From Roseovarius salinarum (GTDB taxonomy: Bacteria > Pseudomonadota > Alphaproteobacteria > Rhodobacterales > Rhodobacteraceae): a DNA stretch of 64,000 nucleotides. Shown here piece by piece: positions 53,334 to 60,768 of the stretch. Location: contig NZ_PHNT01000004.1 in the NCBI RefSeq assembly GCF_002834145.1, forward strand, positions 124,001-188,000, written 5' to 3'. A model generated the notes under the pieces. It worked only from the letters and a program-made list of their open reading frames with translations, was not told the DNA's origin and ran no database searches. A program made the position numbers and the translations under genes. Numbering within the stretch: the first letter of the stretch is position 1; each line of letters opens with the position of its first letter.

Positions 53334-55094
53334 TCAGGCCACCGGCAGCTTGTGGACGCCGCGCCAGTCCACCCAGCCCGCGCCGAAGTCCAGCCAGGCC
53401 CGGAATTTCAGGCCCAGCGTGTCCCAGCTTTCCGCCCGCTGGATTTGCACGCCCGGCGCGCTGGCCAAATAGGCGTATTGCAGTGACGGCAGCCGGGCCG
53501 GGTCAGCGAAGACATACCAGGCACCGGAGGGCAGGCGCGGCTCGACCAGCAGCTCCAGCCGCCCACCGAAGGGGTTCACGTCATCCGCGGTCGTGGGCTG
53601 GATTTGGGCCAGAACCTGTTCCGCCTGCGTTTCCAGGTCGGGCGCGACCAGGACATAGCGCGGCACCGCGGCAATCGGGGTCGCGCCGTCCAGCGCCGTG
53701 CGCCCGCGCATCGCCTGCCGGGCGGTGGTCAAGCCCGCCACTTCCAGCGCGGTGTTGGAGCCTTCGACGTTGCCGCGGCCGGAGTCGAACACCGGCGTTC
53801 CGTCCGCCATGTTAAGGTTGTCGGTGATCTGCGCGGCCAGCAGCGCCGCCTCGGTCTGCGCGGCGGCCCGTCCGAACTCGGCCGTCATGTCGCCCATGAG
53901 CCCGAGATCGTCATTGACCATTAGCGCGCGGGACACGGTGATCTGGCGCGCGTAGGTGCGCAGGCTCATCGCCTCGGCCGCCTCGGCCCGCGACGTGTGC
54001 GTGATCTCGCCGTCCTCGGAAAGCTCTTGAAGCTGGCCAGCGTTGCCCAGCCGCACCGTCTTGGCTTCCTTGAAGTCCGACAGGTTCCGCTGGCGGGCAA
54101 CTTGTTTCAGCGGCGACTGCGCGATCTCGTAGGCTTGGGCCGCGACCTTGTTCATCGCGTTGCTGACCACCTCGGGAAAGTCGGACGTGGTGAGTGCCGC
54201 TCGGATGCGTTCATCGTCCCCCATCATGCGGGTGGACGTGCCGGCCCGCTCGACGCATTCACGGGCCAGATCGCGCAGGCCCAGCGCCGTGAACTCTTTC
54301 GCATCGTCCGGCGGCGCGGTGCCCGCCATGCGCGCCGACAGCGCGTCGGCCTGCCGCCGGCGGATCACCGTGGGGTCTTCGCCGGACTCGCCGTGAACGC
54401 GGATCGTCGGCCGCGACCGGCTGCGCATTTCGTCGTATACTGCCGCCTTCGCCTCGGTCAGATCGGCCCCGCGGTCGATCATGTCATCCGCGGTTTCGCC
54501 GGGCAGGCCGGCAGACCGGACAAGCGCCCGGATGTCCTGCCGGCGCTGGCGCTCGGCTTCGTCCGGCGCGGGGGTGGTGGTGGTGGTGTCGTTCATGGTT
54601 TTCTCCTTACTGCTCGAACGGATCGTGGCGGCCGGATCGGCCGGGGTGGTCGTCAGCGTCACCTCGCGGAGCACCCAGGCAACGGCCGTCTTGATGCGCT
54701 GATCGCCCTCGGTGCGCTCGGCCCAGCGCCGAACGGTGAAGCCCGCGGAAACGCCGCGCAGCGTGCCGTCCTCGATGCGCGTCAGGATCGGCCCAACGTC
54801 ATCGGCGGCGCTCAGGCGCAGCAAGCCCACCAGCTCGGTGCCGTCCCAGCGCGCGGACGCGACCGTTCCGATGGTATCGCGAACGGACACTTTGCGGTGA
54901 TTGTCGAGCACGGGCAGGCCCGCCGCGTCGGCCGCGTCGAAGCCGGCCGGGTCCAGGACCTCCAGCACCGGCCCGCGCCGGTCGCGTGACGGAACCGGGT
55001 TGGTCGTGGCGATGACGGCTTCAACCGTGCGCGCCTCGCGGTCCAGTGTTTCAGGGCGCGGGGTCGCGCGGCGGATATGCAGCGTCTCAGTCAT
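53334..55094 (-). CDS. Prohead protease / major capsid protein fusion
   Basis: A 586-residue fusion. Residues 1-165 are a prohead protease of the HK97 type: His in LDNHRKVSVRD (about 65) and Ser in LRGVSAGFTV (about 117). A Thr/Pro linker is near 168-185, then the capsid part to the end (MRSRSRPTIRVHGESG, TTSDFPEVVSNAMNKV, VLVAPDLETQAEQVLAQ, LGLKFRAWLDFGAGWVDW). The protease should cut itself from the capsid subunit during assembly. The ATG at 55094 is chosen because GGAGG precedes it by five bases; an ATG at 55106 lies over that site. It overlaps the portal gene by eight bases. Confidence 0.88.
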   Translation of the reverse strand: MTETLHIRRATPRPETLDREARTVEAVIATTNPVPSRDRRGPVLEVLDPAGFDAADAAGLPVLDNHRKVSVRDTIGTVASARWDGTELVGLLRLSAADDVGPILTRIEDGTLRGVSAGFTVRRWAERTEGDQRIKTAVAWVLREVTLTTTPADPAATIRSSSKEKTMNDTTTTTPAPDEAERQRRQDIRALVRSAGLPGETADDMIDRGADLTEAKAAVYDEMRSRSRPTIRVHGESGEDPTVIRRRQADALSARMAGTAPPDDAKEFTALGLRDLARECVERAGTSTRMMGDDERIRAALTTSDFPEVVSNAMNKVAAQAYEIAQSPLKQVARQRNLSDFKEAKTVRLGNAGQLQELSEDGEITHTSRAEAAEAMSLRTYARQITVSRALMVNDDLGLMGDMTAEFGRAAAQTEAALLAAQITDNLNMADGTPVFDSGRGNVEGSNTALEVAGLTTARQAMRGRTALDGATPIAAVPRYVLVAPDLETQAEQVLAQIQPTTADDVNPFGGRLELLVEPRLPSGAWYVFADPARLPSLQYAYLASAPGVQIQRAESWDTLGLKFRAWLDFGAGWVDWRGVHKLPVA

Positions 55095-56451
55095 CGGCAC
55101 CTCCATTCGCCGGCGCGGCGGCGTCGTCGGCGGCGATCTCGTCGCGCAGATCGTCGGGGTTTCGGCCGCGGGCCGAAATCGCTTCCGACCGGCTCATAAG
55201 GCGCAGCTCCAGGGCGGTGCGCGTGGCCTCCAAGTCCTTCTGAGGATCGACTTGGTAGTGCGCCGGCATGATCCACTCGGCCCGCGTGTCGGGCGATGCG
55301 TCGAGGCGCCCGGCGGCGATCTCGGCGGCCAGCCAGCGGCGCCACACCGGCCGCAGGAATTGCGGCACCAGGGTCGCGTGCTGCACCTGCTCGACGCGCT
55401 GGCGGAAGGGCAGCAGCCCGGCGCGCAGGCTGCTATAGTTGGCCTCGGACAGATCGCCGCTCAGCAGGTGCTCAGGCAAGCCCATGCCGGCGGCGAAGGT
55501 TCGCAACTGGTGTTTCAGGAACTCGCCCACCTGCGCGGCTTGCTCGGGGCTGTTGAACTTGACGTCCGTGCCGCCCGGCAGAACGCGCATTGCGCCGGGC
55601 TCAAGGCTCATGTTTTCGCTGAAATCTTCGGCGTCGGGCGACTCGTTCACCCGCGTGATGAAGCCGGCGTGCATCGCAGCGACCTTGGCGCCGGTCAGTA
55701 GCGCGTCCGTCAACTGGTCCAGCTCGTTCGCCGTCACCACCACCGGCGCCAGCCATGACAATCCCCGGACCTGCCCCGCCCCCATCGGGTGGAAGACGTG
55801 CAGCACGTCCCGCGCGTCCACGCGGACCGACGCGCCGGCGTTGAAACTGGTCTGGGGTGCCTCGGGAAGAATCCAGTAAGCAAGGCGCCGGCCGTCCGCG
55901 TCCAGCTCTACCCCGTTGCGGATCACGCGGCTGTCCGACAGCTCGGCCGTCTTCGACCAGTCCAGCAGCTCCGGCGGGATCACTTGCAGCCGCAGCCCAT
56001 CGCCAGTGTCGTGCAGGATCGCCAGCGCCTCACCATCGACCACCAGGTGCTGCGCGATCTGGCGTTGTAGCCCGGCAAGGTCCGTCACGGCGGTGATGTC
56101 GGCCTGTTCGGTCCAAGACTCGAAGGCATCCGCCACGCGTCTGCGATAGTCCGCCCGCGCGTCCTGAACGGCCGGCCGGATACCGCGGCCCACCAGCGCG
56201 CCCGTCCAATTTCCGACCCCGTGCGCGGCGTGCGCGTTGTTGCGATGCAGGTGCCGGGCGCGGCGCATTACCATCGGCCCGCCGGCGGCGATGTCCTCGG
56301 TAAGCGGACCAGCGCCGCCCCAGCCCGTGCCGCGGCGTCCGCCGGCGGCCGCTTCAAGGTGCCGCCTCCGCGCCGCCTTGTCGGTGTCCCGTTCGGCTGC
56401 GCGGCGGGTCTGGCGCGACGGCAACAGGCGGTCGAGGGCTTCACCGATCAT
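55087..56451 (-). CDS. Lambda-type portal protein
   Basis: A 454-residue portal of the lambda gpB family. Family marks include ALHRNN-type segment RHLHRNNAHAAHGV (about 66), TDLAGLQRQIAQHLVVDGEAL, VIPPELLDW, HPMGAGQVRGLSWLAPVV (about 235) and SGDLSEANYSSLRAGLLPFRQ (about 355), with an acidic C-terminus. It forms the dodecameric ring where DNA enters the head. Its stop overlaps the capsid fusion start, giving tight coupling. Confidence 0.93.
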   Translation of the reverse strand: MIGEALDRLLPSRQTRRAAERDTDKAARRRHLEAAAGGRRGTGWGGAGPLTEDIAAGGPMVMRRARHLHRNNAHAAHGVGNWTGALVGRGIRPAVQDARADYRRRVADAFESWTEQADITAVTDLAGLQRQIAQHLVVDGEALAILHDTGDGLRLQVIPPELLDWSKTAELSDSRVIRNGVELDADGRRLAYWILPEAPQTSFNAGASVRVDARDVLHVFHPMGAGQVRGLSWLAPVVVTANELDQLTDALLTGAKVAAMHAGFITRVNESPDAEDFSENMSLEPGAMRVLPGGTDVKFNSPEQAAQVGEFLKHQLRTFAAGMGLPEHLLSGDLSEANYSSLRAGLLPFRQRVEQVQHATLVPQFLRPVWRRWLAAEIAAGRLDASPDTRAEWIMPAHYQVDPQKDLEATRTALELRLMSRSEAISARGRNPDDLRDEIAADDAAAPANGGADD

Positions 56452-56579
56452 GCGTCACCCCCGTCAAGGTTGGCCCGCCCCGCCGACAAGACAAGACGGG
56501 ACGGGCCGGTGCCGCCCACGTCGAAACGCGGCACCATCCGCCGGCAAGAAGGAGCAAAACCCGGCGGTATTTCGGAAAG

Positions 56580-57143
56580 TCAGCCATTGCGCGCGTCCAG
56601 CACGTGCTCAATGCTGATCGCCCACATCGTCACCAACTGGCCAACCGGAATGATCACGGTCGTGCTGTTGGGCACCGGCTGCTTGGCCATGTCCTGTGCC
56701 GTGGTCTCGCGCATGGGGAAGCCGGAAACCTGTTCCCAACTATCCTCGCACTGATCGGGGAACCGCGGCTTGTCAGTGATGCCGAGACTGCGCCCGGAAG
56801 GCTTGCGGAAGTAGACCAGAGTGTCGCGCAGAGCGTCGATGTCCACGCCCGCGCGATCACCTGCGAAGAGCCGGCGCCAGATCGCGGCCGCGGCGGCGCT
56901 GGCGTTCTCCGGCCCGATCATCCAGGCAAGCTCATTCATCAGGCCTAGGGTGATGACGCCATCGGGCGTGGTAAAATACCGCGCACCAATCTTTTCCGGC
57001 GGGAAGGGCAGAAGGCCCCGGTCCCGCCAATTCGTTGCATCCTTGTTATCGGTAAGCGTTTCGCGCGCGGCCCAGCTCATCTGGATGCTGCAATCTCGGC
57101 GGGCGAGGAAGCGCTTCACGATCTCTTCGGCGTCAGGTGTCAT
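56580..57143 (-). CDS. Unknown protein heading the head operon
   Basis: A 187-residue soluble protein. The early segment SWAARETLTDNKDATNWRDRGLLPFPP resembles a MerR-type winged helix (N-W-R-RG), so DNA binding is possible, but the rest (EKIGARYFTTPDGVITLGLMNELAWM) is unfamiliar. It starts with ATG at 57143 after GGAG, about 20 bases from the predicted transcription start. It precedes portal by 128 bp and is the first gene of the leftward head transcript. Confidence 0.65.
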   Translation of the reverse strand: MTPDAEEIVKRFLARRDCSIQMSWAARETLTDNKDATNWRDRGLLPFPPEKIGARYFTTPDGVITLGLMNELAWMIGPENASAAAAAIWRRLFAGDRAGVDIDALRDTLVYFRKPSGRSLGITDKPRFPDQCEDSWEQVSGFPMRETTAQDMAKQPVPNSTTVIIPVGQLVTMWAISIEHVLDARNG

Positions 57144-57161
57144 TACGATCTCCAATGCGTT

Positions 57162-57509
57162 TCACGCACAAATATACTCACATGAGCAATATTTGCAAGA
57201 CCTTTCTTGAAGCCTCGCCCCTCCGTAAACCACATTGACTCCGCGCGCCGCCGCGGTTTCTTGCTCAGTCAACCGGGTAGACGATCCGCCCAGCCCGACC
57301 CATGCGGCGGTGCGGGCGTGCTCGACCTGCCGCAGCTTCTGGTGCGTAAGCTCAAGCAACACCATCAGCGCATCGCTGGCGGGATCGGCTGAGTGCACAG
57401 TTGCGGCTTCCGCCAGATGATCGCAGGCCAGCAGCAGCCCGCGCAGCTCGTTCAATCCCTTGTCGGTGGCTTCGTAGTTGCGCCTAACGTGCGATGGAAT
57501 CTCGGTCAT
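57162..57509 (-). CDS. Unknown 115-aa protein with Cys-rich C-terminus
   Basis: A 115-residue mainly helical protein (MTEIPSHVRRNYEATDKGL, then LNELRGLLLACDHLAEAATV, and LRQVEHARTAAWVGLG). The end is CKYCSCEYIC, four Cys in ten residues, a possible metal-binding knuckle. Its last codons lie in the promoter of the next operon at 57171-57198, so the 3' end may be shaped by that overlap. It is coupled (ATGA) to the 65-aa gene upstream. Confidence 0.6.
   Translation of the reverse strand: MTEIPSHVRRNYEATDKGLNELRGLLLACDHLAEAATVHSADPASDALMVLLELTHQKLRQVEHARTAAWVGLGGSSTRLTEQETAAARGVNVVYGGARLQERSCKYCSCEYICA
57171..57198 (-). promoter_or_regulatory. Sigma-70-type promoter with operator, head operon
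   Basis: On the minus strand TTGCAA (57198-57193), 16-base spacer, TATATT (57176-57171). The spacer contains the small palindrome CTCA-2-TGAG at 57177-57186. The transcription start would be about 57164, 20 bases before the ATG at 57143. The placement makes it the leading promoter for the portal-capsid-int operon. Confidence 0.6.
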
Positions 57510-57703
57510 TGCGTCATCCCCTTTTCGATCTCGGCGGCGCGGCGCTGGGCGAACCGCAGGTGGGCGCGCGCCTCGTTGACGTGCTGGCGGCTCAGGCGTT
57601 CCCCGGCCAGCGCGTCGGCGGCCAGGTCCAGCCCGTCGCGCAGCTCGGCCAGCGTTTCGGCAGGCATGACGGGATGGTTCGCCCGAAGGCGTTCCTTAGG
57701 CAT
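57506..57703 (-). CDS. Unknown 65-aa protein
   Basis: A 65-residue highly charged helical protein (MPKERLRANHPVMPAETLAEL, then AADALAGERLSRQHVNEARAHLRFAQRRAAEIEKG). No family was recognised. It is the first gene of the leftward pair that faces the HTH regulator; its leader contains the 57720-57750 palindrome, so it is probably repressed or activated with it. Confidence 0.6.
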   Translation of the reverse strand: MPKERLRANHPVMPAETLAELRDGLDLAADALAGERLSRQHVNEARAHLRFAQRRAAEIEKGMTQ

Positions 57704-57719
57704 TGTGTCGGTTTCCCGG

Positions 57720-57767
57720 TGTGGTATTGTCCGCTAAAGGACATACCACAATGTCCGAAAGCGGACA
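57720..57767. promoter_or_regulatory. Twin TGTCC/GGACA palindromes at the regulator promoter
   Basis: The first is a long inverted repeat: TGTGGTATTGTCC (57720-57732), six bases, GGACATACCACA (57739-57750), ending at the HTH ATG. The second is TGTCCG-AAAG-CGGACA (57752-57767) inside its first codons. Between divergent genes, these look like operators for autoregulation. Confidence 0.65.
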
Positions 57768-58008
57768 ACAGATAATGACGCCACCAGAACAACTGCGCGC
57801 TGCAAGGGCGATTCTTGGTCTCTCGCAGACCCAAGTCGCGGCACTTACGGGCAGGACCAGCAAAACGATCCGCCGGGCCGAAACGGAAGCCGGCTCAGTT
57901 GCGCAAGATACCATCGCGGCGATCCGCGCCGCGCTCGAACAGGCTGGCGTCGAGTTTATCGAAGAGAACGGCGGCGGGCCGGGTGTGAGGTTGCGAAAGG
58001 GGCAATGA
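57751..58008 (+). CDS. HTH transcription regulator of the element
   Basis: An 85-residue protein with a lambda-repressor-type HTH: LRAARAILGLSQTQVAALTG then RTSKTIRRAETEAG (about 12-48), followed by a short dimer or tail part (AALEQAGVEFIEENGGGPGVRLRKG). It is small, without a peptidase or inducer domain, so it may need a partner or helper signal. Two palindromes overlap its start. It is coupled by ATGA to the 83-aa gene. Together they are the only rightward genes in the element. Confidence 0.82.
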   Translation: MSESGQQIMTPPEQLRAARAILGLSQTQVAALTGRTSKTIRRAETEAGSVAQDTIAAIRAALEQAGVEFIEENGGGPGVRLRKGQ

Positions 58009-58256
58009 CAATGGACGCGAAAACCATCCTTGAAGGAATTGAGGCGGCACTGCTCGACAAAACAGAAGAAATCGACGGGGTGGTCGCGTCCTTGCAGGAA
58101 GCCGCAAAGCTCGCAACGTCTCCCGCTGCTCGCAATAAGATTCAGGAAGCCATTGACATTACCGATGCCGCCGGACAGCACTCCGTAGAAGATATGCGGC
58201 AGTTCCTGCTCAATTATGTTATGACCGCGAAAGACTTGGTATCGCGTGGTCGGTGA
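58005..58256 (+). CDS. Unknown 83-aa protein next to the regulator
   Basis: An 83-residue acidic helical protein (MTMDAKTILEGIEAALLDKTE, then EEIDGVVASLQEAAKLATS, and SVEDMRQFLLNYVMTAKDL). Its start overlaps the HTH stop (ATGA). It could be an antagonist or cofactor of the regulator, as small coupled proteins often are, but no family was recognised. It is convergent with the large terminase, 4 bp away. Confidence 0.62.
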   Translation: MTMDAKTILEGIEAALLDKTEEIDGVVASLQEAAKLATSPAARNKIQEAIDITDAAGQHSVEDMRQFLLNYVMTAKDLVSRGR

Positions 58257-58260
58257 TTGA

Positions 58261-60045
58261 TCACCCCCCCAGCCAATTCGACCGGATCACCTTGGGCCGC
58301 CGGTCGGGCTGGCCACTGTCCACGCCGCGCCGCAGATCGGCCTCGCGCTGCGCCCAGGGCGGGTTGATGACCTGCCGGGCGGCAAAGGCGTAGACGGTGC
58401 AGTCCAGAGCTTCGGCCCGCTTCCCGGCGATGCGCTCAAACCGGCGCCGGGGCTGGCCCCGTGAGTAGCGCACCACCGCGCGTTCGCTGGCCAGTTGCTC
58501 GAACCACACGGCCGGCAGATCGGCCGAGAAGCGCACCAGCCCCTCGCGCGCCAGCCGCGACGTCAGCGCAGCCTTGATCGAATCCACGCCGACGATCCAC
58601 AGCGGCGCCCCACGCTGCTTCTGGTGCGACTTGGCGATGAACGGCCGGCTTCCTTCGGCCCCCTTGCCCGCCAGCAGCTTGCGCCGCGCACGCGGCCCAC
58701 AGAAGGACAAAACGATCTCCATCGCCGCGCCGTCGCCGGCGTCGATCACCGCCGCGTCCAGCCCCAGCTTCCCGCCCAGGGGATGCGCCCAGCGCGTGCT
58801 CAGCATTTCGTCCAGCTCGGTCCAGGTCAGATCGTCGTCATAGGCCCCCCAGACCACCGAGTGCCCCAGCACCCAGGCGGTTTCGTCCTGCGACCAGCCG
58901 ACCAGCGTCACCTCCAGCCGGTCGTGCTGGACGTCCACCCCGGCGGTGATCGCCAGCACCGATTCGGGCAGCGCATCCAGCCCGAACGCCTCGGCCCGCG
59001 CCGCCAGCTCGTTTTCGTCAAGCTCTTCACCGTCGATGCGCCAGCCTTCGGCCAATATGGTGTTGGTGAACACCTGCAATTCCGCCGGGTCGCGCTTGGC
59101 GGCCAGAAATTCCGTGGCCAGCTTCGACCAGCTCGCATTCGGCAAGAGGCTCACTAGCGCGTTCATGCGGAAGCCCGCGTGACCCTGCACCTCGGGCGCC
59201 GTCGCCCGCCACGCGCCCGCCTCGATCATCGCAGGCTTGTGGCGTTCCGCGATCAGCTCTTCGCAGGCAGGGCAGCGCCACGCCGCTTCCTCGGGCCGGT
59301 CGGGCGGCCACACGATCTGCGCCCAGGTGATCTCCGAGAACACGCCGCAGCTCGGGCATGGCACCTCGAAAACGCGCTTGTCCGACTGCGCGTAGGCGGC
59401 CAGAACGTGACTGGTTTCCTCGAAAATCGGGGTCGAGCCCAGCACGATCTTTCTGTCAGCGAAGCTCAGCGTGCGCCGCTCGGCCAACCGGATCGGGGAG
59501 CCCTCGGCGCCGCCCTCCATCGCGTCGGCCTCGTCAATAAGGAGCACGCGGACGTTGTGACGGCGCAGGTTGCGGGGCGCCTTGGCCGCGACCACCTTCA
59601 GCGACCCGCCCGCGAAGCGCCGGCTCAGAAGCGTGTTGTGCGCCGCGTCATCGGTGCCCTTGCCCAGTGCGCCCGCCAGCGCGGGCGAGGCGGCGAATAT
59701 CGGCTCGATGTCGGAGACAACGTAGTCCCGCGCATCGGCCTCGGTGGGCAGCAGGGCAAGTATCGGGGCCGGGTCGTTTGCGACGTATCCCGCCAGAGCG
59801 CCCGTGAGAAGCGTTGTGAAGCCGACGCGCACCGGCTTGACCAATGTCACCCGCTCGACCATCGGATCGCCCACAGCGTCCGCTATGTCGCGCTGAAACG
59901 GCCACAGCTGCACCGGCCCCGGCTCGGCCGAGACACCGGCGGGCAGGTTCACGTTTTCCTCTATCCAGTCCGACAGGCGGCGGCGCGGCGGCGGCACCAG
60001 CGCGGCAAGGCCATGCGACCGGATGCGGGCCAGCCCCTCAGTCAT
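58261..60045 (-). CDS. Terminase large subunit, lambda GpA family
   Basis: A 594-residue packaging motor. The ATPase has the GpA-type Walker A KPVRVGFTTLL (about residue 68) and Walker B VLLIDEADAM (about 168). A zinc pair CPSCGVF...CPACEEL is near 236-270. The nuclease region has GVDVQHDRLEV (about 375) and DAAVIDAGDG. The GpA type cuts at cos, so cos packaging is expected. The ATG at 60045 overlaps the small subunit by eight bases. Confidence 0.93.
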   Translation of the reverse strand: MTEGLARIRSHGLAALVPPPRRRLSDWIEENVNLPAGVSAEPGPVQLWPFQRDIADAVGDPMVERVTLVKPVRVGFTTLLTGALAGYVANDPAPILALLPTEADARDYVVSDIEPIFAASPALAGALGKGTDDAAHNTLLSRRFAGGSLKVVAAKAPRNLRRHNVRVLLIDEADAMEGGAEGSPIRLAERRTLSFADRKIVLGSTPIFEETSHVLAAYAQSDKRVFEVPCPSCGVFSEITWAQIVWPPDRPEEAAWRCPACEELIAERHKPAMIEAGAWRATAPEVQGHAGFRMNALVSLLPNASWSKLATEFLAAKRDPAELQVFTNTILAEGWRIDGEELDENELAARAEAFGLDALPESVLAITAGVDVQHDRLEVTLVGWSQDETAWVLGHSVVWGAYDDDLTWTELDEMLSTRWAHPLGGKLGLDAAVIDAGDGAAMEIVLSFCGPRARRKLLAGKGAEGSRPFIAKSHQKQRGAPLWIVGVDSIKAALTSRLAREGLVRFSADLPAVWFEQLASERAVVRYSRGQPRRRFERIAGKRAEALDCTVYAFAARQVINPPWAQREADLRRGVDSGQPDRRPKVIRSNWLGG

Positions 60046-60496
60046 CGCGCGACGCCTCTTCCAAGGCGCGGCGCAGCTCGCCGTCCAGCGCCTCGACGTC
60101 ATGGGCGGTCAGGTGGGGCAGCCGCTGGCGCAGCCGCGACGGCACCGCCAGGATCGCCGCCCGGACCTTGCGCAGCGCGTCGGCCCACTCCCGCGCCACG
60201 TCCTCGACCCTCACCAGCTCACGCCGGGCAACCGCGTTGCGATAGGCGCGGTCGTCGGCCTGCTCTTTGGCCAGCCGCGCGCGTTCGGCGGTCAGCTCGT
60301 AGACCTCGGCCTCTCCGCCCCGTCCGCTCGCCACGCCGCGCAGGTGCTCGCAGTAGGCGCCCACACTCGCCTTGAGAGGATACCGGCCGCGCCGCGCCTT
60401 CTGCACGATCCCCCGCTCGGTCAGGTCGCGGACCGCGCGCGGCTGGATGCCCAGAAGCTCGGCCAGCTCGGCCGTCCTGATCTCTACGTCATCCAT
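60038..60496 (-). CDS. Terminase small subunit, Nu1-like
   Basis: A 152-residue protein with a winged-helix N-terminus (RTAELAELLGIQPRAVRDLTERGIV, about 7-31) and a helical body (LTAERARLAKEQADDRAYRNAV, then LVRVEDVAREWADALRKVRA), as in lambda Nu1 and related terminase small subunits. It picks the packaging site. The leader contains the TGTCC array at 60645-60766 and may hold cos. Confidence 0.87.
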   Translation of the reverse strand: MDDVEIRTAELAELLGIQPRAVRDLTERGIVQKARRGRYPLKASVGAYCEHLRGVASGRGGEAEVYELTAERARLAKEQADDRAYRNAVARRELVRVEDVAREWADALRKVRAAILAVPSRLRQRLPHLTAHDVEALDGELRRALEEASRDD

Positions 60497-60644
60497 CGGG
60501 TCGGAACCCCTTCATGTATATACAAAACGAGGCAAGCGTCGGGCGCAACGGCCCCCGCCTCAGCCGTGGGCGGGAAGGACCCGCTGCCCCCGTTGGCAGC
60601 CGGTTTCGGCCACGCACTGACTCCGAGGGCATTGGGGCCAGTCC

Positions 60645-60766
60645 TGTCCCCGCCGACGCCCCGGACAACGGCCCCGGGACAGGGGACACCCTTATAGGGG
60701 GGTGTCCCTGTCCGTCCCCGCTGGGGACAGTCGGGACATGTCCCCGGTTTGTCCCTGTCTGTCCCC
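60645..60766. repeat. Dense TGTCC/GGACA array upstream of terminase
   Basis: Eleven TGTCC or GGACA half-sites in about 120 bp. Parts form inverted repeats: GGGGACACCC (60682-60691) against GGGTGTCCC (60700-60708), and a perfect 12-bp GGGACATGTCCC at 60733-60744 flanked by GGGGACAG and CTGTCTGTCCCC. It lies between the ATPase stop and the small terminase. Candidate operator array, cos region or iteron. Confidence 0.7.
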
Positions 60767-60768
60767 GC

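Noticed and set aside
55095-55106. Upstream ATG for the protease-capsid fusion
   Set aside because: It would lie over the GGAGG that serves the ATG at 55094.
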